Assembly: GCA_030141605.1 (NCBI GenBank)
Contig: JAQGDQ010000158.1
Location: forward strand, 310,001 to 374,000
From: Tubiluchus corallicola
Lineage: Eukaryota; Priapulida; Priapulimorpha; Priapulimorphida; Tubiluchidae
Direction of reading: 5' to 3'
Length of the DNA stretch: 64,000 nt
Position numbers and translations under genes: made by a program. Position 1 is the first letter of the stretch, and every line of letters starts with the position of its first letter. Below are positions 22,701 to 32,485 of this stretch, piece after piece. The notes below the pieces were generated by a model. The model had not been told where the DNA came from. It saw only the letters and a program-made list of their open reading frames with translations, and did no database searches.

Positions 22701-24386
22701 CGTTTCCTCAGGACGAATGACGTCATTGAAAGAAGAATATGGGGCATTGAAAATGGGAGCGTCCAAGCATGAAGTGACCGCGACTTTAAAGTGATTTTAC
22801 TAATTACACAAGACACTTATTGCAATTTTATTATTAAATCCTTCTAACTTTTTTCCAAGCGTAGAAATAATCCTAACTTCCCATAAGGCTTGACCTTTAG
22901 CTACACCAGGTATGACAGGTAGCTAGGAAGTGCTATGCGCTGCATGCTGCTACAAATGTTAATTAACTTGTGACTATAATCAGGCGTTCTACGATGTTTT
23001 AGCTAGAAATCGCAAAAGTGGAATGTATCTGCACTTTCCCATTTCAACAGTGGAGGTTTTTCAAGAATTTTTTTGCTCCTTGGCCATGTTCGGCTCTAGG
23101 TAGTTTGACGCCCTAAGCAAAGGTATCTTTAGAGCGGTCGTATCCTTTATCCGACGGTCCCCACCCCACCGCCAAAATTGAATTTTTATTGTATATAGTA
23201 ATTTATAATGGTACCTGTGCGTTAAATACCTATTCATAGCTGGTGTTAATTGAATTTAAAATTGAATTTTTGACCCCATTCACCTGTGTCTTGGGCAGCG
23301 ATCAAAATTTCTGCTGCTCACTCTTCATGTCATTCTCTTTGCTGGAATTCCACTTAGCCTTTTCATCATAAGATTTTTGAAACCCTAACACCTGTTTTTC
23401 ACCTACACGCTTTTCACTAGTTTCATTTTCTTCGCCACCACAAATCTGATCTGGTTTCAAATACTTCTTAGCAAATCTTTTTGCTGTTCAGTGTCTACCA
23501 GATTTTTTTATCTTTCGTTTTGTAATGCACTCCTGATGGCTTCGATTCTTATAGGTTTATCTGCCATAATTAGATAAATGCTATTGTGAGAAACTTTTTC
23601 TTATTGTCTTATTATCGGAAGGAGTCGTTACTTGGATGTACTGCTTTGATGAATACAATATAAATTGTGGGCAAAAGCAAGGTAACGTGGTAGTAATATC
23701 TGTTTGAAATGGTGTATTCTTAGAAAGCTAGTAAGGGACAAGTAGAGTGTTTGCTACGGTACCTCCCAGACTCCTCCGTGTTAATGTCGATGAATCGTAC
23801 ATTTTGACTTTACAATTAGCTTACAATCTTACTCTTACAATCATACAATTAGCTTTCAACTAAATTTTATGTTGAATACTCCACTACGCGGCATACTCCG
23901 GTTCATTTACAAATTTACAAATTTTCCAAAACACGGCAAAAACAACGGATTTTGTTTTATTGTTGTTGTTGTCTTTTGTCAAAAAATCTTAGCAAGCCCA
24001 CTGAAAGCCGAAGTAAATTGTTTGGTCACACATTGAAAATATGGCGGCTGAGAAAAAAGCAGATTTTTTGCCATTTTTACTGTAAATATTGTTTCTCAAC
24101 CCTTTTATTCTTTCACTAAGGTCTTTTGCCCTTTTTGGATTTTGTGACTAGAATGGTATTCTAACATTAAGATTAACTTTAATATACTGTAGATAGTCTC
24201 AGAATAAAATCTTCGAATTGAACGATAACTTTAAGTGTAAATAGAAAATTGTATTAATCATTGTCAGAACGCCAGATGTGAGCCAAGTGTTAGCAAAAAA
24301 TCACAATCTCATGGCTTACCTGATTGCACTAGCAACGCCACGCCAAGAAGTATTCCGGTAATATAAATCTGTAAATCATTAGACAT
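10722..24386 (-). CDS. Secreted pentraxin-like (LamG/concanavalin fold) protein, seven exons, 341 aa
   Basis: Pentraxins are secreted calcium-dependent recognition lectins. Coding exons (5'->3'): 24386-24320, 22056-21991, 20138-19993, 18190-18048, 15696-15584, 12980-12753, 10984-10722; junctions fit AG/GT and frames agree (the exon 2 donor, GTGACA, is weak). Exon 1 is a signal peptide (ITGILLGVALLVQS). Exon 3 begins the domain (FPRFDFNDYISLD), and its join to exon 4 gives ITTCMWMN, like the family's FTVCLWVKT. Next come VPFSYATGSSND (cf. PFSYAT), NNQWHLVCAAYDGNTG (cf. WHHVCVTWDS) and PGGSLIFGQHQTD (cf. GGSLVLGQEQD). The pentraxin HxCxSWxS signature and the E-QD calcium residues are altered. 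The ~80-residue C-terminal exon is unlike pentraxins I know. Domain call strong; function inferred. Confidence 0.85.
11047..12110. mobile_element. Non-autonomous DNA transposon with ~100-bp TIRs, flanked by TTAA
   Basis: The two ends form long inverted repeats beginning TAAGC-TTTTC and sharing AGTTTCG, TGCGCACGCGC, GGTCAAAGGTT, GTGTACCACAGCAA and GCGTCTTAA blocks (11047-11150 against 12005-12110). TTAA flanks both ends (11043-11046 and 12111-12114). No transposase was seen. It lies in the pentraxin intron between exons 10722-10984 and 12753-12980. An internal block near 11735-11790 repeats end-like sequence, so the element may be composite. Confidence 0.75.
13440..14076 (-). repeat. Dispersed repeat family copy B (longer)
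   Basis: Reverse-orientation relative of the 1320-1790 block. It keeps extra internal sequence, including the region around 13770-13910 that copy A lacks. Shared landmarks include the GGGCGAGCCC block, the TGATGACATCAC block, CTACAGTTTAAAATTGGGTC and TCCGGTTTTCCTTTAAA. Non-coding; in the pentraxin intron 5. Confidence 0.7.
14667..15397 (-). other. Two unidentified exon-like open frames in pentraxin intron
   Basis: A frame at 14667-14886 follows an acceptor-like TTATCAG and contains GLYCPFTSFPWYQDGAYGCQ. A frame at 15173-15397 contains NSLTIRDKNKICALTEQPEK and GALMNVKDSRRVKIAPSLL. Their composition looks more protein-like than chance, but I recognise neither and they are not needed for the pentraxin frame. 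Between them, 14940-15130 has the look of a transposon end. They may be remnants of an inserted element. Confidence 0.3.
16627..18004. repeat. 47-bp satellite array, about 29 copies
   Basis: Head-to-tail units of 47 bp contain TTCTTGGAGAAACTTGG, TTCTACCATTCTGATC and TACTCAAAACATC. The period was read from successive TTGGAGAAAC positions (17051 to 17098). Variants recur: GATCGTAC or GATCATAC, CATCTTC, CATATTC or CAGCTTC, and AAAACATC or AAAGCATC. Copies at the left edge (16627-16720) are the most diverged. The array lies in the pentraxin intron between exons 18048-18190 and 15584-15696. Confidence 0.95.
18540..18905 (+). mobile_element. LINE reverse transcriptase C-terminus and 3' tail
   Basis: Plus-strand reading gives DKEFLSNRLVPIWN, a stop, LPTYVDGETLVTAQSFKLFK and RRLYKKL. 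This is the terminal F-SNR-V-WN-LP...SFK-RL pattern of many LINE reverse transcriptases. An AT-rich tail follows, ending in AATAAATAAACAAGTAA-like sequence near 18900. Only the 3' end is present, in opposite orientation to the pentraxin host gene. Confidence 0.75.
19716..19885. repeat. 33-bp minisatellite
   Basis: About five copies of a 33-bp unit beginning GGTGTTGGTAGTGGTGATGA. The plus frame reads an 11-residue repeat (GVGSGDDAAVG), and other frames on both strands are also open because the unit is a multiple of 3. It lies in the pentraxin intron 3 beside exon 19993-20138, so I treat it as non-coding. Confidence 0.85.
20180..20425. repeat. Trinucleotide-rich (GAT/GGT) low-complexity tract
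   Basis: Interrupted GATGAT, GGTGGT and TGCTGC trinucleotides throughout, giving spurious poly-His, poly-Met or poly-Val frames. It is intronic in the pentraxin gene (between exons 2 and 3). Confidence 0.85.
21430..21960 (-). mobile_element. Possible LINE 3'UTR remnant
   Basis: The minus strand ends with AATAAATTTCTATTCTGTTC followed by TATCT, a tail style common in LINEs. The body is AT-rich with no recognised protein. Adjacent to pentraxin exon 21991-22056. Confidence 0.35.
22057..24319. other. Pentraxin intron 1 with a degenerate minus-strand ORF
   Basis: On the minus strand from about 23570 to 23290, MADKPIRIEAIRSALQNER begins a frame that breaks. It resumes in another frame as KRFAKKYLKPDQICGGEENE, then EKQVLGFQKSYDEKAKWNSS. 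It looks like a decayed transposon-encoded protein, but I could not assign a family. The rest is AT-rich, with a CpG-containing block near 22490-22760. Confidence 0.35.
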
Positions 24387-24389
24387 TTA

Positions 24390-25875
24390 GAAACAGTTTA
24401 AGTGCCATCCTACATTAACAAAAATCACCTTTAAGATAAAGGCTGCATGTGACAAAGCGACGCTGTGACACATATGATTTTGGATTATGCAGACTGAACA
24501 TTTTGTTTGGTCATTAATAAAATAAGGGATTAATATTAAATCACATTACGCCTTATACGTAAATGCATTCTCTAACCACTTTACGTATAAAAAATTATGT
24601 AACGTTATTAGAGGAAGAACGATCATAACAATATTTATTGCAAATTTCAACAAATTTGTGTGGGAAGAAACACCTGCTAGGCTATTTCCATACGGATGTT
24701 TGCAATTATAACAATAATGGGTAATTTCAACAAATTCGTGTGGGAAGTAACACCTGTAAGCTTGTTTACCTGCTGGTCCCTTACATAGAGTTTTTGCTTT
24801 CTTTAAATTTGTTGGAATTAGCATTAAGATCCTTCTTTTACGAGAATTACTCAATTTCTTTCCAATGTACAGTAAGTTGAGAACATTCTTTAAGTGTAAT
24901 GCAAAACCAGCTTAACTACAAAAATTATTTAGAACACACTGTTCATACAATAACAAAACACTTTCATTTATACGAATATTCTAAAATTTAGAATTTTTTG
25001 TAGAATTTTTAATAAGTAACCTTCATGTATTCTCTGGTGATTTCAAGTACCTCTGTAATTAAGAAATTATTCATTTTGAATAGAATGATTTATTGTGAGA
25101 TATTTGTATAAACGTTAATAGGTTTACTATTAATAATTTGTTGATCTTATAAAATGCTTTTTTACCAACCGACATTAAATTAACTTGCTAATATTGAAAC
25201 AGCTGCTCAATAAGTGACACGGGCGCCGGCAGGCGGACGCACTGACGCAGGTATGTCCACAGAATTTCCTAAATTAAAAACAAATTTTATAGCTAAATAA
25301 ATTTTTTAGCTGTAAACCAAGAAACACCTTAACTCTTGTTTGTTTAAGCAATAGTGAGTTTTAAAATAGTGAAAATAGTGAATCTGAGAAAATAGCTTCT
25401 AGCAACCGCAGAATGGTCTAAACTGCAGTAAAATGCACGTGTGGTCGAGGCGTTCTGCCGTTTAGCTGTGTCACGCGGGAGAAATTAGCACGCACGCTAT
25501 TTATTAAATTTTGTATGAACAGTGGATGGGCTTAACTTAACTTAACAGTCTCAAATCAGTTTTATGTTTGACTATCCACATTTTGCTGGGTAGATAATCT
25601 TGACACTAAATAAATTAAGCTTAAGTGGTCACCCGGAGCAGTGTTGATATATGACTACTACAGTAGAATACAATGAATATTCCCTAGGTAAATGTATGCA
25701 AAATATATGTATTAAAGCAGAATTTTTCACGTTTGAAGACGTCTATGTACCAAAATTTAGATCTCATTTGAGGCCTCCAAAAATACAAGAAAATGCGTTG
25801 GACTACGCTGGAGGGGCATACAGCGCTCCCACAGATCTCCTAGTTGCTTGTGCGTCACATTTTTTAACTCTGGCG
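24390..25875. other. Region upstream of the pentraxin-like gene
   Basis: Upstream flank of the minus-strand pentraxin gene. A ~45-bp imperfect duplication (AATTTCAACAAAT-CGTGTGGGAAG) occurs at about 24645-24690 and 24720-24765. An open frame at 25651-25998 contains NALDYAGGAYSAPTDLL but is not recognised. No clear promoter was identified. Confidence 0.4.
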
Positions 25876-26789
25876 GCGCCCATGATAAGTGATAAAAGTA
25901 ATAATGCCATTTTGGTTCAGATCTCGAACGTTGTTCATTTGTTGTTTTACACTTATTTTACAAAAAACCGTATAAGCTACAACCGAACTTTTAGCTAATA
26001 CTACAGTTAAAAAATAACTGTTACATGTCTTACAAAGCAAAAATAAAAAGCTATGTAATATTTGAGGCTGTGCGAAAAACTTACCCATTTACACTGTAAG
26101 GCTGCTGGCATAATAAATATAATTTAAACGATTCTTTTTAATCACCCTTCACATTAAAACGTGCTGCCACAGTAAAGATTACAAACGGATGTATGTGACA
26201 CGTAGGATAGTTCAGTTTAAAAATACTTTTCTACTAAGTGACCCGTACAATGACCCTTTCTCCTGGTAAGACACTTTGTTTACCACTTTGTTTTGAATAA
26301 TAGAACCGAAAAAAGCTTTGAGTTTGTTTCGATTATTCAAACAATTTGGGTGTACCAAAGATCTTCTGTAAGGTGACTGTTCGCATAGCAAGGAGGATAA
26401 TCCTTGTGGTACTGTGTGCATTGCACAGGCAAAGTTTTTCTTTGGCACGATCAACTAAATAATGCATCACTTAGTTTCACGTCTAAATCTTAAGAAATTT
26501 TCAGAAGCTTGTTGGAGGCCAAAACAAACAAGCTTTCCTTTTGAACGGCTGCTCGTTTGTCATCAAGGCAGTGCATCGTCAGTATAACTTCAGTTTTGCA
26601 CACAACATGATTGTATCAAAGAATTTTTGAACAGAAACGTAGTTCATGTTTATACCAGTTCATGAGCGAGTGTAAAATTTTTCTACTTAAATTACTACAA
26701 AAGGGCCTAATGTATTACAAGCGAAAAATGAAAACACCGATGTGTTTGGCAAGACACCAGTGCATCAATTAGTGAGGAAACTGAAAGAA

Positions 26790-27155
<366 letters not shown>

Positions 27156-28839
27156 TACGGTTTTACTATTAACTACAAGAGATTTTGGCTTGTCAATTAT
27201 TATTTCCAATTTCTCATCTTTGGGTTAATAAATAAATAAATAAATAAATAAGAAAATAGTTACAATATTAATAAAAAAAACTTATTAAGGAAGTATATAA
27301 ATAAGATTAGATGTTTTGCAACATTATGTCTAGTTCTGATTAAGCTAGAAAGTAAATCACGTCCTTGCTGGAAAGGAATTTATGTGGTAGACAGGCTCTT
27401 GACAGGGATGTTGGTCATTCATGCCAGTTGTTATTTCAATGGAAAAAACATTCAATAAGCTTTCAGAGATTGCTGTATAGAGGAATAATGCATTAAATAT
27501 AGCTGTCTGTTATTTCATTATGTGTTGAATGTGTTACAACTGTGAAGCTGAACCTATTCTGTCATAAGTTACAGTTAGATAATATTCAAAATCATTTTTG
27601 TTTGTCCTAATCTAGCTCAGACGCATAAAATGAAATTGGCCTAGCATGTGCTAGTGTAGTCCCTACACCAGGTAATAACTTCCTCACTGTGTGTAATTGT
27701 CGTGTTTTGTTATGCTGCATTATTTTGTGCAGCTATTTAAAATTATTTTTCAATAACACCGAAAGCTTCTTTTTATCCGCGAGCGTAAGCGATTTTTTCC
27801 ATCACTACCATTGCGTTAGACGTTCTAGTAAAATTTAGTTTTTTCGGGTATTGTGGGATAATAATCTGCAACCGCACTCAACCAGGTATAGTCTGGTGTA
27901 AACACAGTTACGGCGTTACGCTCGCAGATTTGAATCCGAATTCATCTAGTATTGATAATTTTTACAACAAAAATAATGTTGCTAGCCTTTTAAGAACTGA
28001 ACTTTTAGACTAACGTGCACGCCACCGACAATTTCATTACAGCATAATAGTTTTTGCTAAAGAGAAAACACAATTATAAATTGCATATTGGTAAGGACGA
28101 TTCAAAACAGAACATAAAAGTAATTAATAAGTATTTACACATTCATGTGCTTTGGGTATACACAAATCAATATTTACATATATTAATGGTAGCGTCAAAA
28201 TGGTTTACTTGGAAATAGAAAGTGCGGGCAAACTGCAAAATCAAACAAGTCTGACACATTAATCAACCATTGCCATCAAGACACGACTAATGTATTCAAT
28301 ATGCAAGTAGGTCATATTAGATTATTAGAGTATTTCACCAACCTTTCTTTATCATTTCGTGATTTGGTCACTTGCACGCTGACCCATTAAATATTTGCTG
28401 CTTTTATACCGACCTGTTCACATATACCTGGGTGAGAAGCGGTTTAGCTCTGAGCAGAAGCAAGAAGTCTCAGGGATTAGGTTGAAATTTCCAGTTGCCA
28501 GGTAGGTAAAATGAAACTTTTTTTGGAAGCAACCTTATGCATATATATAGGCAACTTAATTCATGATGTTAACCATAAATTGGGCGCTCTAAATATATAA
28601 AAAATAGATATGTTGAGTCGCTGTCAAGTTGATAAGTAAACAGGCCTATATCATGATAAGTCGTATGTCACTCGCTACAGGTCACTATTTAATCCATTAT
28701 TTCCAACAGTTCATGGGATAGGTATTACGTTAATGGCTACGTCTTTGCAGCCATTTCATGCAATTGTGCGAAATACATTTTATAACGTGCATTAGACAAC
28801 CCACAATGTGACCTAAAAATTCCGTCACAATTTCCTAAC

Positions 28840-29060
28840 TTTAACGCGCAAGCGCAGTAATATTTGCTTAGACAGGATTATGAATTATAGTTTTTCTTAT
28901 CAGAATCTTTAATGTTTGAATGATTAAATGAAATTACAAAGTTAAACGGAAAATGTAATCAAAATTCCAGAAACTTGATTATAAATATTGCAGTTCATCA
29001 CTGATTAGCAGAAGTTAAGCAGAAGCAGAAGATTAGCAGAAGCAGAATCATTAAGATTGG
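28840..29060 (+). promoter_or_regulatory. Conserved desaturase-1 core promoter and putative 5'UTR exon
   Basis: A TATAAATA box at 28980-28987 is followed by TTGCAGTTCATCACTGATT, strongly conserved with unit 2 (44159-44190). An NRF1-like CGCGCAAGCGCA lies at 28845-28856, 135 bp upstream of the TATA box; the unit 2 counterpart is 136 bp upstream. The shared block ends soon after a short transcribed-looking segment, and both genes later have a TTTTTGCATGTAG acceptor 21 bp before the ATG. I infer a non-coding first exon here. Copy 1 has extra AGCAGAAG duplications, and its GTAAGA donor candidate reads TTAAGA. Confidence 0.6.
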
Positions 29061-29289
29061 TAGGACGGCATCGTGTTGTATTCTTTCAGTGATTTAGTGG
29101 ATTGATTCCTTGCAGAATGATTAGTAAATTAGAAATTTCAGGTTAGGTTACTGGAGAATATAACTCATTTTCTTGTAAATATTGGAATTTTTGAGTAGTA
29201 GTGTTCCAAATGATTTCAAACTTTGAGGACAAACTCACCTGTACATGTCATTATCAACAAACTCCTATTCGCAGAACGGCGCATTTGGT

Positions 29290-29520
29290 ACAACATAATT
29301 GTGAAATCCACGTGAAATAGTACGTTTGACAAAAAATAATAATTTTGTTGCAATAGTGAAATGTGGATGACGTATATATTTGGTAAAACTCATAATTTCT
29401 TACACTAGTGAAATATGCGTGAAATGGTACACTGGTAACATTTATAATTCATTACAATAGTGAAATATGATTGAAATAGTACAATGGCAAAAAGTTATAT
29501 AATTTATTTCAAATGTAAAT
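29290..29520. repeat. Imperfect ~60-65-bp tandem repeat
   Basis: Three to four diverged units carry AATAGTGAAATATG, GTGAAATAGTACA and an AT-rich spacer. In desaturase-1 intron 1; absent at the corresponding place of unit 2. Confidence 0.55.
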
Positions 29521-29934
29521 ACGAACGATTCCATTGTTCTACCTCAGCAAGGTGATGAAATCACTTAAATCTCTTAGAATAATATAACACATGTACCGCA
29601 AGTGAAAATCCAGGAAATTCTTTTGCCTGGAGCCTGTATAAATAATCGTCTACCTTACTGTAAAATGAGTATAGTCAATCCTCGGTTCGTGAACTTAAAT
29701 CCGTTCAGGTAGTCTGTTCGCAAACTAAATTGTTGGTAAAGTAAATTAGTTAATCTGCTTCAATTTGAGGTTAAACTTGTACCTCAACTGTCACTCTTGC
29801 TGGTCTTTTTGAATGTTTTGGTGTTCCTTTGGTAAGTTGAGTGTTCCTTGCCTATTAACAACTTCTCCATATCATTCTCATCCATCTCTATACACACATT
29901 GTGTCTGTTGTTTGTTGCATAAATGGCTGTAGGT

Positions 29935-31830
29935 TAAAGGACTACTAGACAAAAGACCACCGGACAAAGGACCACCTTTACCGCTTTATTGAGGTCAAAG
30001 GACCACCTTTACCACTTTAAAAGCGGGCAAAGGACCACCAGTTAGTCAGGTGGACTTCCACTTTTCTCATGTTCTGATGGTCCCCTTTAAGAATATTAAA
30101 GGTGGCCCTTTGTCAGCCTTGGGCATTTTGAGATTTTTGACAGAAACAGTTATAATGGAAAAAGCAAGTGTTGTGACATACCAAAATTATTATGATTTAG
30201 AAAATGAAACTGGCACTGACGTAGAATTAAGTTGGTAACTAGTTTTTGACTTGCAGAATTAAAAATCTGGTTACAATACGTACGTAACGCGCTATATGGG
30301 TACTGTAAGTATTGGATTTTGTGATAACATAATGTATATTGCTGTATTAAGTTGAACCGTGCTGCTTCGTAAAATTACGATTGGTGTAGTTTAGGAAACA
30401 GCTAGAAATTTAGACGTTTTTATGGTTTTTGGGAAAACCATACAACTATACAATTTTAGCTAATCTCCTTATCTTAGCTAGGTGCCTATGACATACCCTA
30501 TGAATCTCTACTTGACAACATAGCAAGCAAAAGTCGCATAATAATATTATGGGTAGGTTATTCAATAAAACTTTGTTTCATTATGAAGATGCTTGTACGA
30601 CAGAAAGAGTAGATAAAATAAAAGGATAAACACCGAGTCATTATGTTCGTTGCGAACAAGAAGATTCTTAGAAGAAGAACATTTCAGCTGTGACGCACGA
30701 TGATAGATAGGCCTATACTTTAGGGCACATTAAGCATAGAACCTAAAGTCAGAATAACCGCAGATATTATAGACAAGCAAAAACTATGCAAAAAACTGGG
30801 AGTTAGTTTAGATCTTCTGCGGCACAACAACATCCTCAGCATAGTTAATGTTGTAAATGGGAAGCTTGTACTGTTATCATTGAGTGTAGTCAGTTGGGTA
30901 ACATAGGTATTGCAGTACCGCAGTATATTGAAAACAAGTGGTCGCAAGGGTCTACAAGACAATCTCAATGAATGCACGTGGCATTGATGAAGAAGACCCA
31001 TTACAAGTGATATTGAGCAAAATACTTAATACTATTTAACTTATTTAAGAGTTGCAGGAATTCAACAATAACACAAACATCAGTGAAGTTCTGTCCTATG
31101 AATTGTCTCTAATTCCAACATCAACGGTAAGCTGGAAATAGCTGGTCATTGGCTAGGCAGCTTTAGCAAAAGAAATAAATATCACAATTGAATTAAAATA
31201 AAGGACAGACGGAAAAGAACGCATGAAGAAAAAAAGTTCACTGGGTCGTAAAACTAGCCATTAGTCTTTCAGGAGACACAGACTGATTATACTGTTTTGC
31301 TTTATTACTTTTTGCATAATAATTTGCCCATAAGGCCAATAGTTGTGGAATTGGTAAATAACAATGGCTAAACAGTGAAGCGTCATCAAAGCATCATTGC
31401 AGAGATGATAGGCGGCTATGCACTTACTCAGTGTGGGAAAGAGAACCACATTGAATATACTTTGGTATTCGCGATTAGTGGTTAGAGGATTGAGAAAGGA
31501 CTAACACATGAACGTTCTTGAACCATTGAAAATGAGAATGACCATGTCCTAATTAGATTATTTTGGTGTGATTCTCCAACGTAATGTTCCATAGAGTACA
31601 TAAAACTCAATCATTTTTTATTTGTTTTAATGTTCTTTAAGCTAAAAATATTAAATTTAGTTTACTTAGTGTTTTCGGATGAATGATCATGGCAGTTTTG
31701 GTTTGTCATTGTACATACTTCTCTAGTGTAACATTTTTGGTCTGATGTCTAAAATTGCTCAAAGGGGGCACAGGGCCACCATTGATATTCTTAAAGAGGA
31801 ACATCAGAACATGAGAAAACCACTGAGAAA
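29935..31830. mobile_element. Possible DNA transposon bounded by an inverted repeat
   Basis: About 65 bp at 30053-30115 (CATGTTCTGATGGTCCCCTT, then TAAGAATATTAAAGGTGGCC) recur in inverted form at 31755-31822. The left side also has several GGACAAAGGACCACC units (29935-30040). No transposase was recognised between them, and target duplications were not fixed. In desaturase-1 intron 1. Confidence 0.45.
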
Positions 31831-32146
31831 AACTTACACGGAAAATGTGACGCTCACTCTACCGGGTGCCGGACGTTTAAACAGTTAAACTGGTTGCACT
31901 TGATTTCAGACACCCAATAGCCAAAAAATATATAAAAACTAGTAAATTAAAAGAAAAACAAAGTAATGTGTCAGTATTATTTTCAAAACGCTTGCTCATC
32001 CTTCCCTTAGTAATATAAATTGCTCATCGTTCCCATATTTTAGTAATGTAAATCTTACAGTATAGTAAAAATTTTAAACCCCCAAAGATCAGTTACATGA
32101 ATATAGTGGACTTTACCTGAGCTAAGTCATAAACCTGGAGTCTTGT

Positions 32147-32298
32147 CGTGTGGTCACTCTGGTTATCTGAACTGTGGCAATATTCGTGTGGTCACACTGG
32201 TTATCTGAACTGTGGCAATAGTCGTGTGCTCACACTGGTTATCTGAACTGTGGCAATAGTCGTGTGGTCACTCTGGTTATCTGAACTGTGGCAATATT
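32147..32298. repeat. 38-bp tandem repeat, four copies
   Basis: Exactly four head-to-tail 38-bp units starting CGTGTGGTCAC, with GGTTATCTGAACTGTGGCAA inside and few substitutions. Non-coding; in desaturase-1 intron 1. Confidence 0.9.
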
Positions 32299-32485
32299 TA
32301 TAAAATAAGCGTATGTTCCCACAATCTGATAATTATGCCTACGACAGGATAACAACTTTACTAAGAGCAGTCTATTGCAAACTCTAAATCTATTTGAGTA
32401 ACATAGATTGCTACTCAAATAACCATGACATATACTGATTGTCAAGGTAAAATGTGGTGCTCCGATTTGGTTTTGCTTCATTTTA

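Noticed and set aside
26212-26454. Minus-strand frame MIVPKKNFACAMHTV and its relative at 41129-41332
   Set aside because: Reading frame is not preserved between the duplicated units, so selection for a protein is unlikely.
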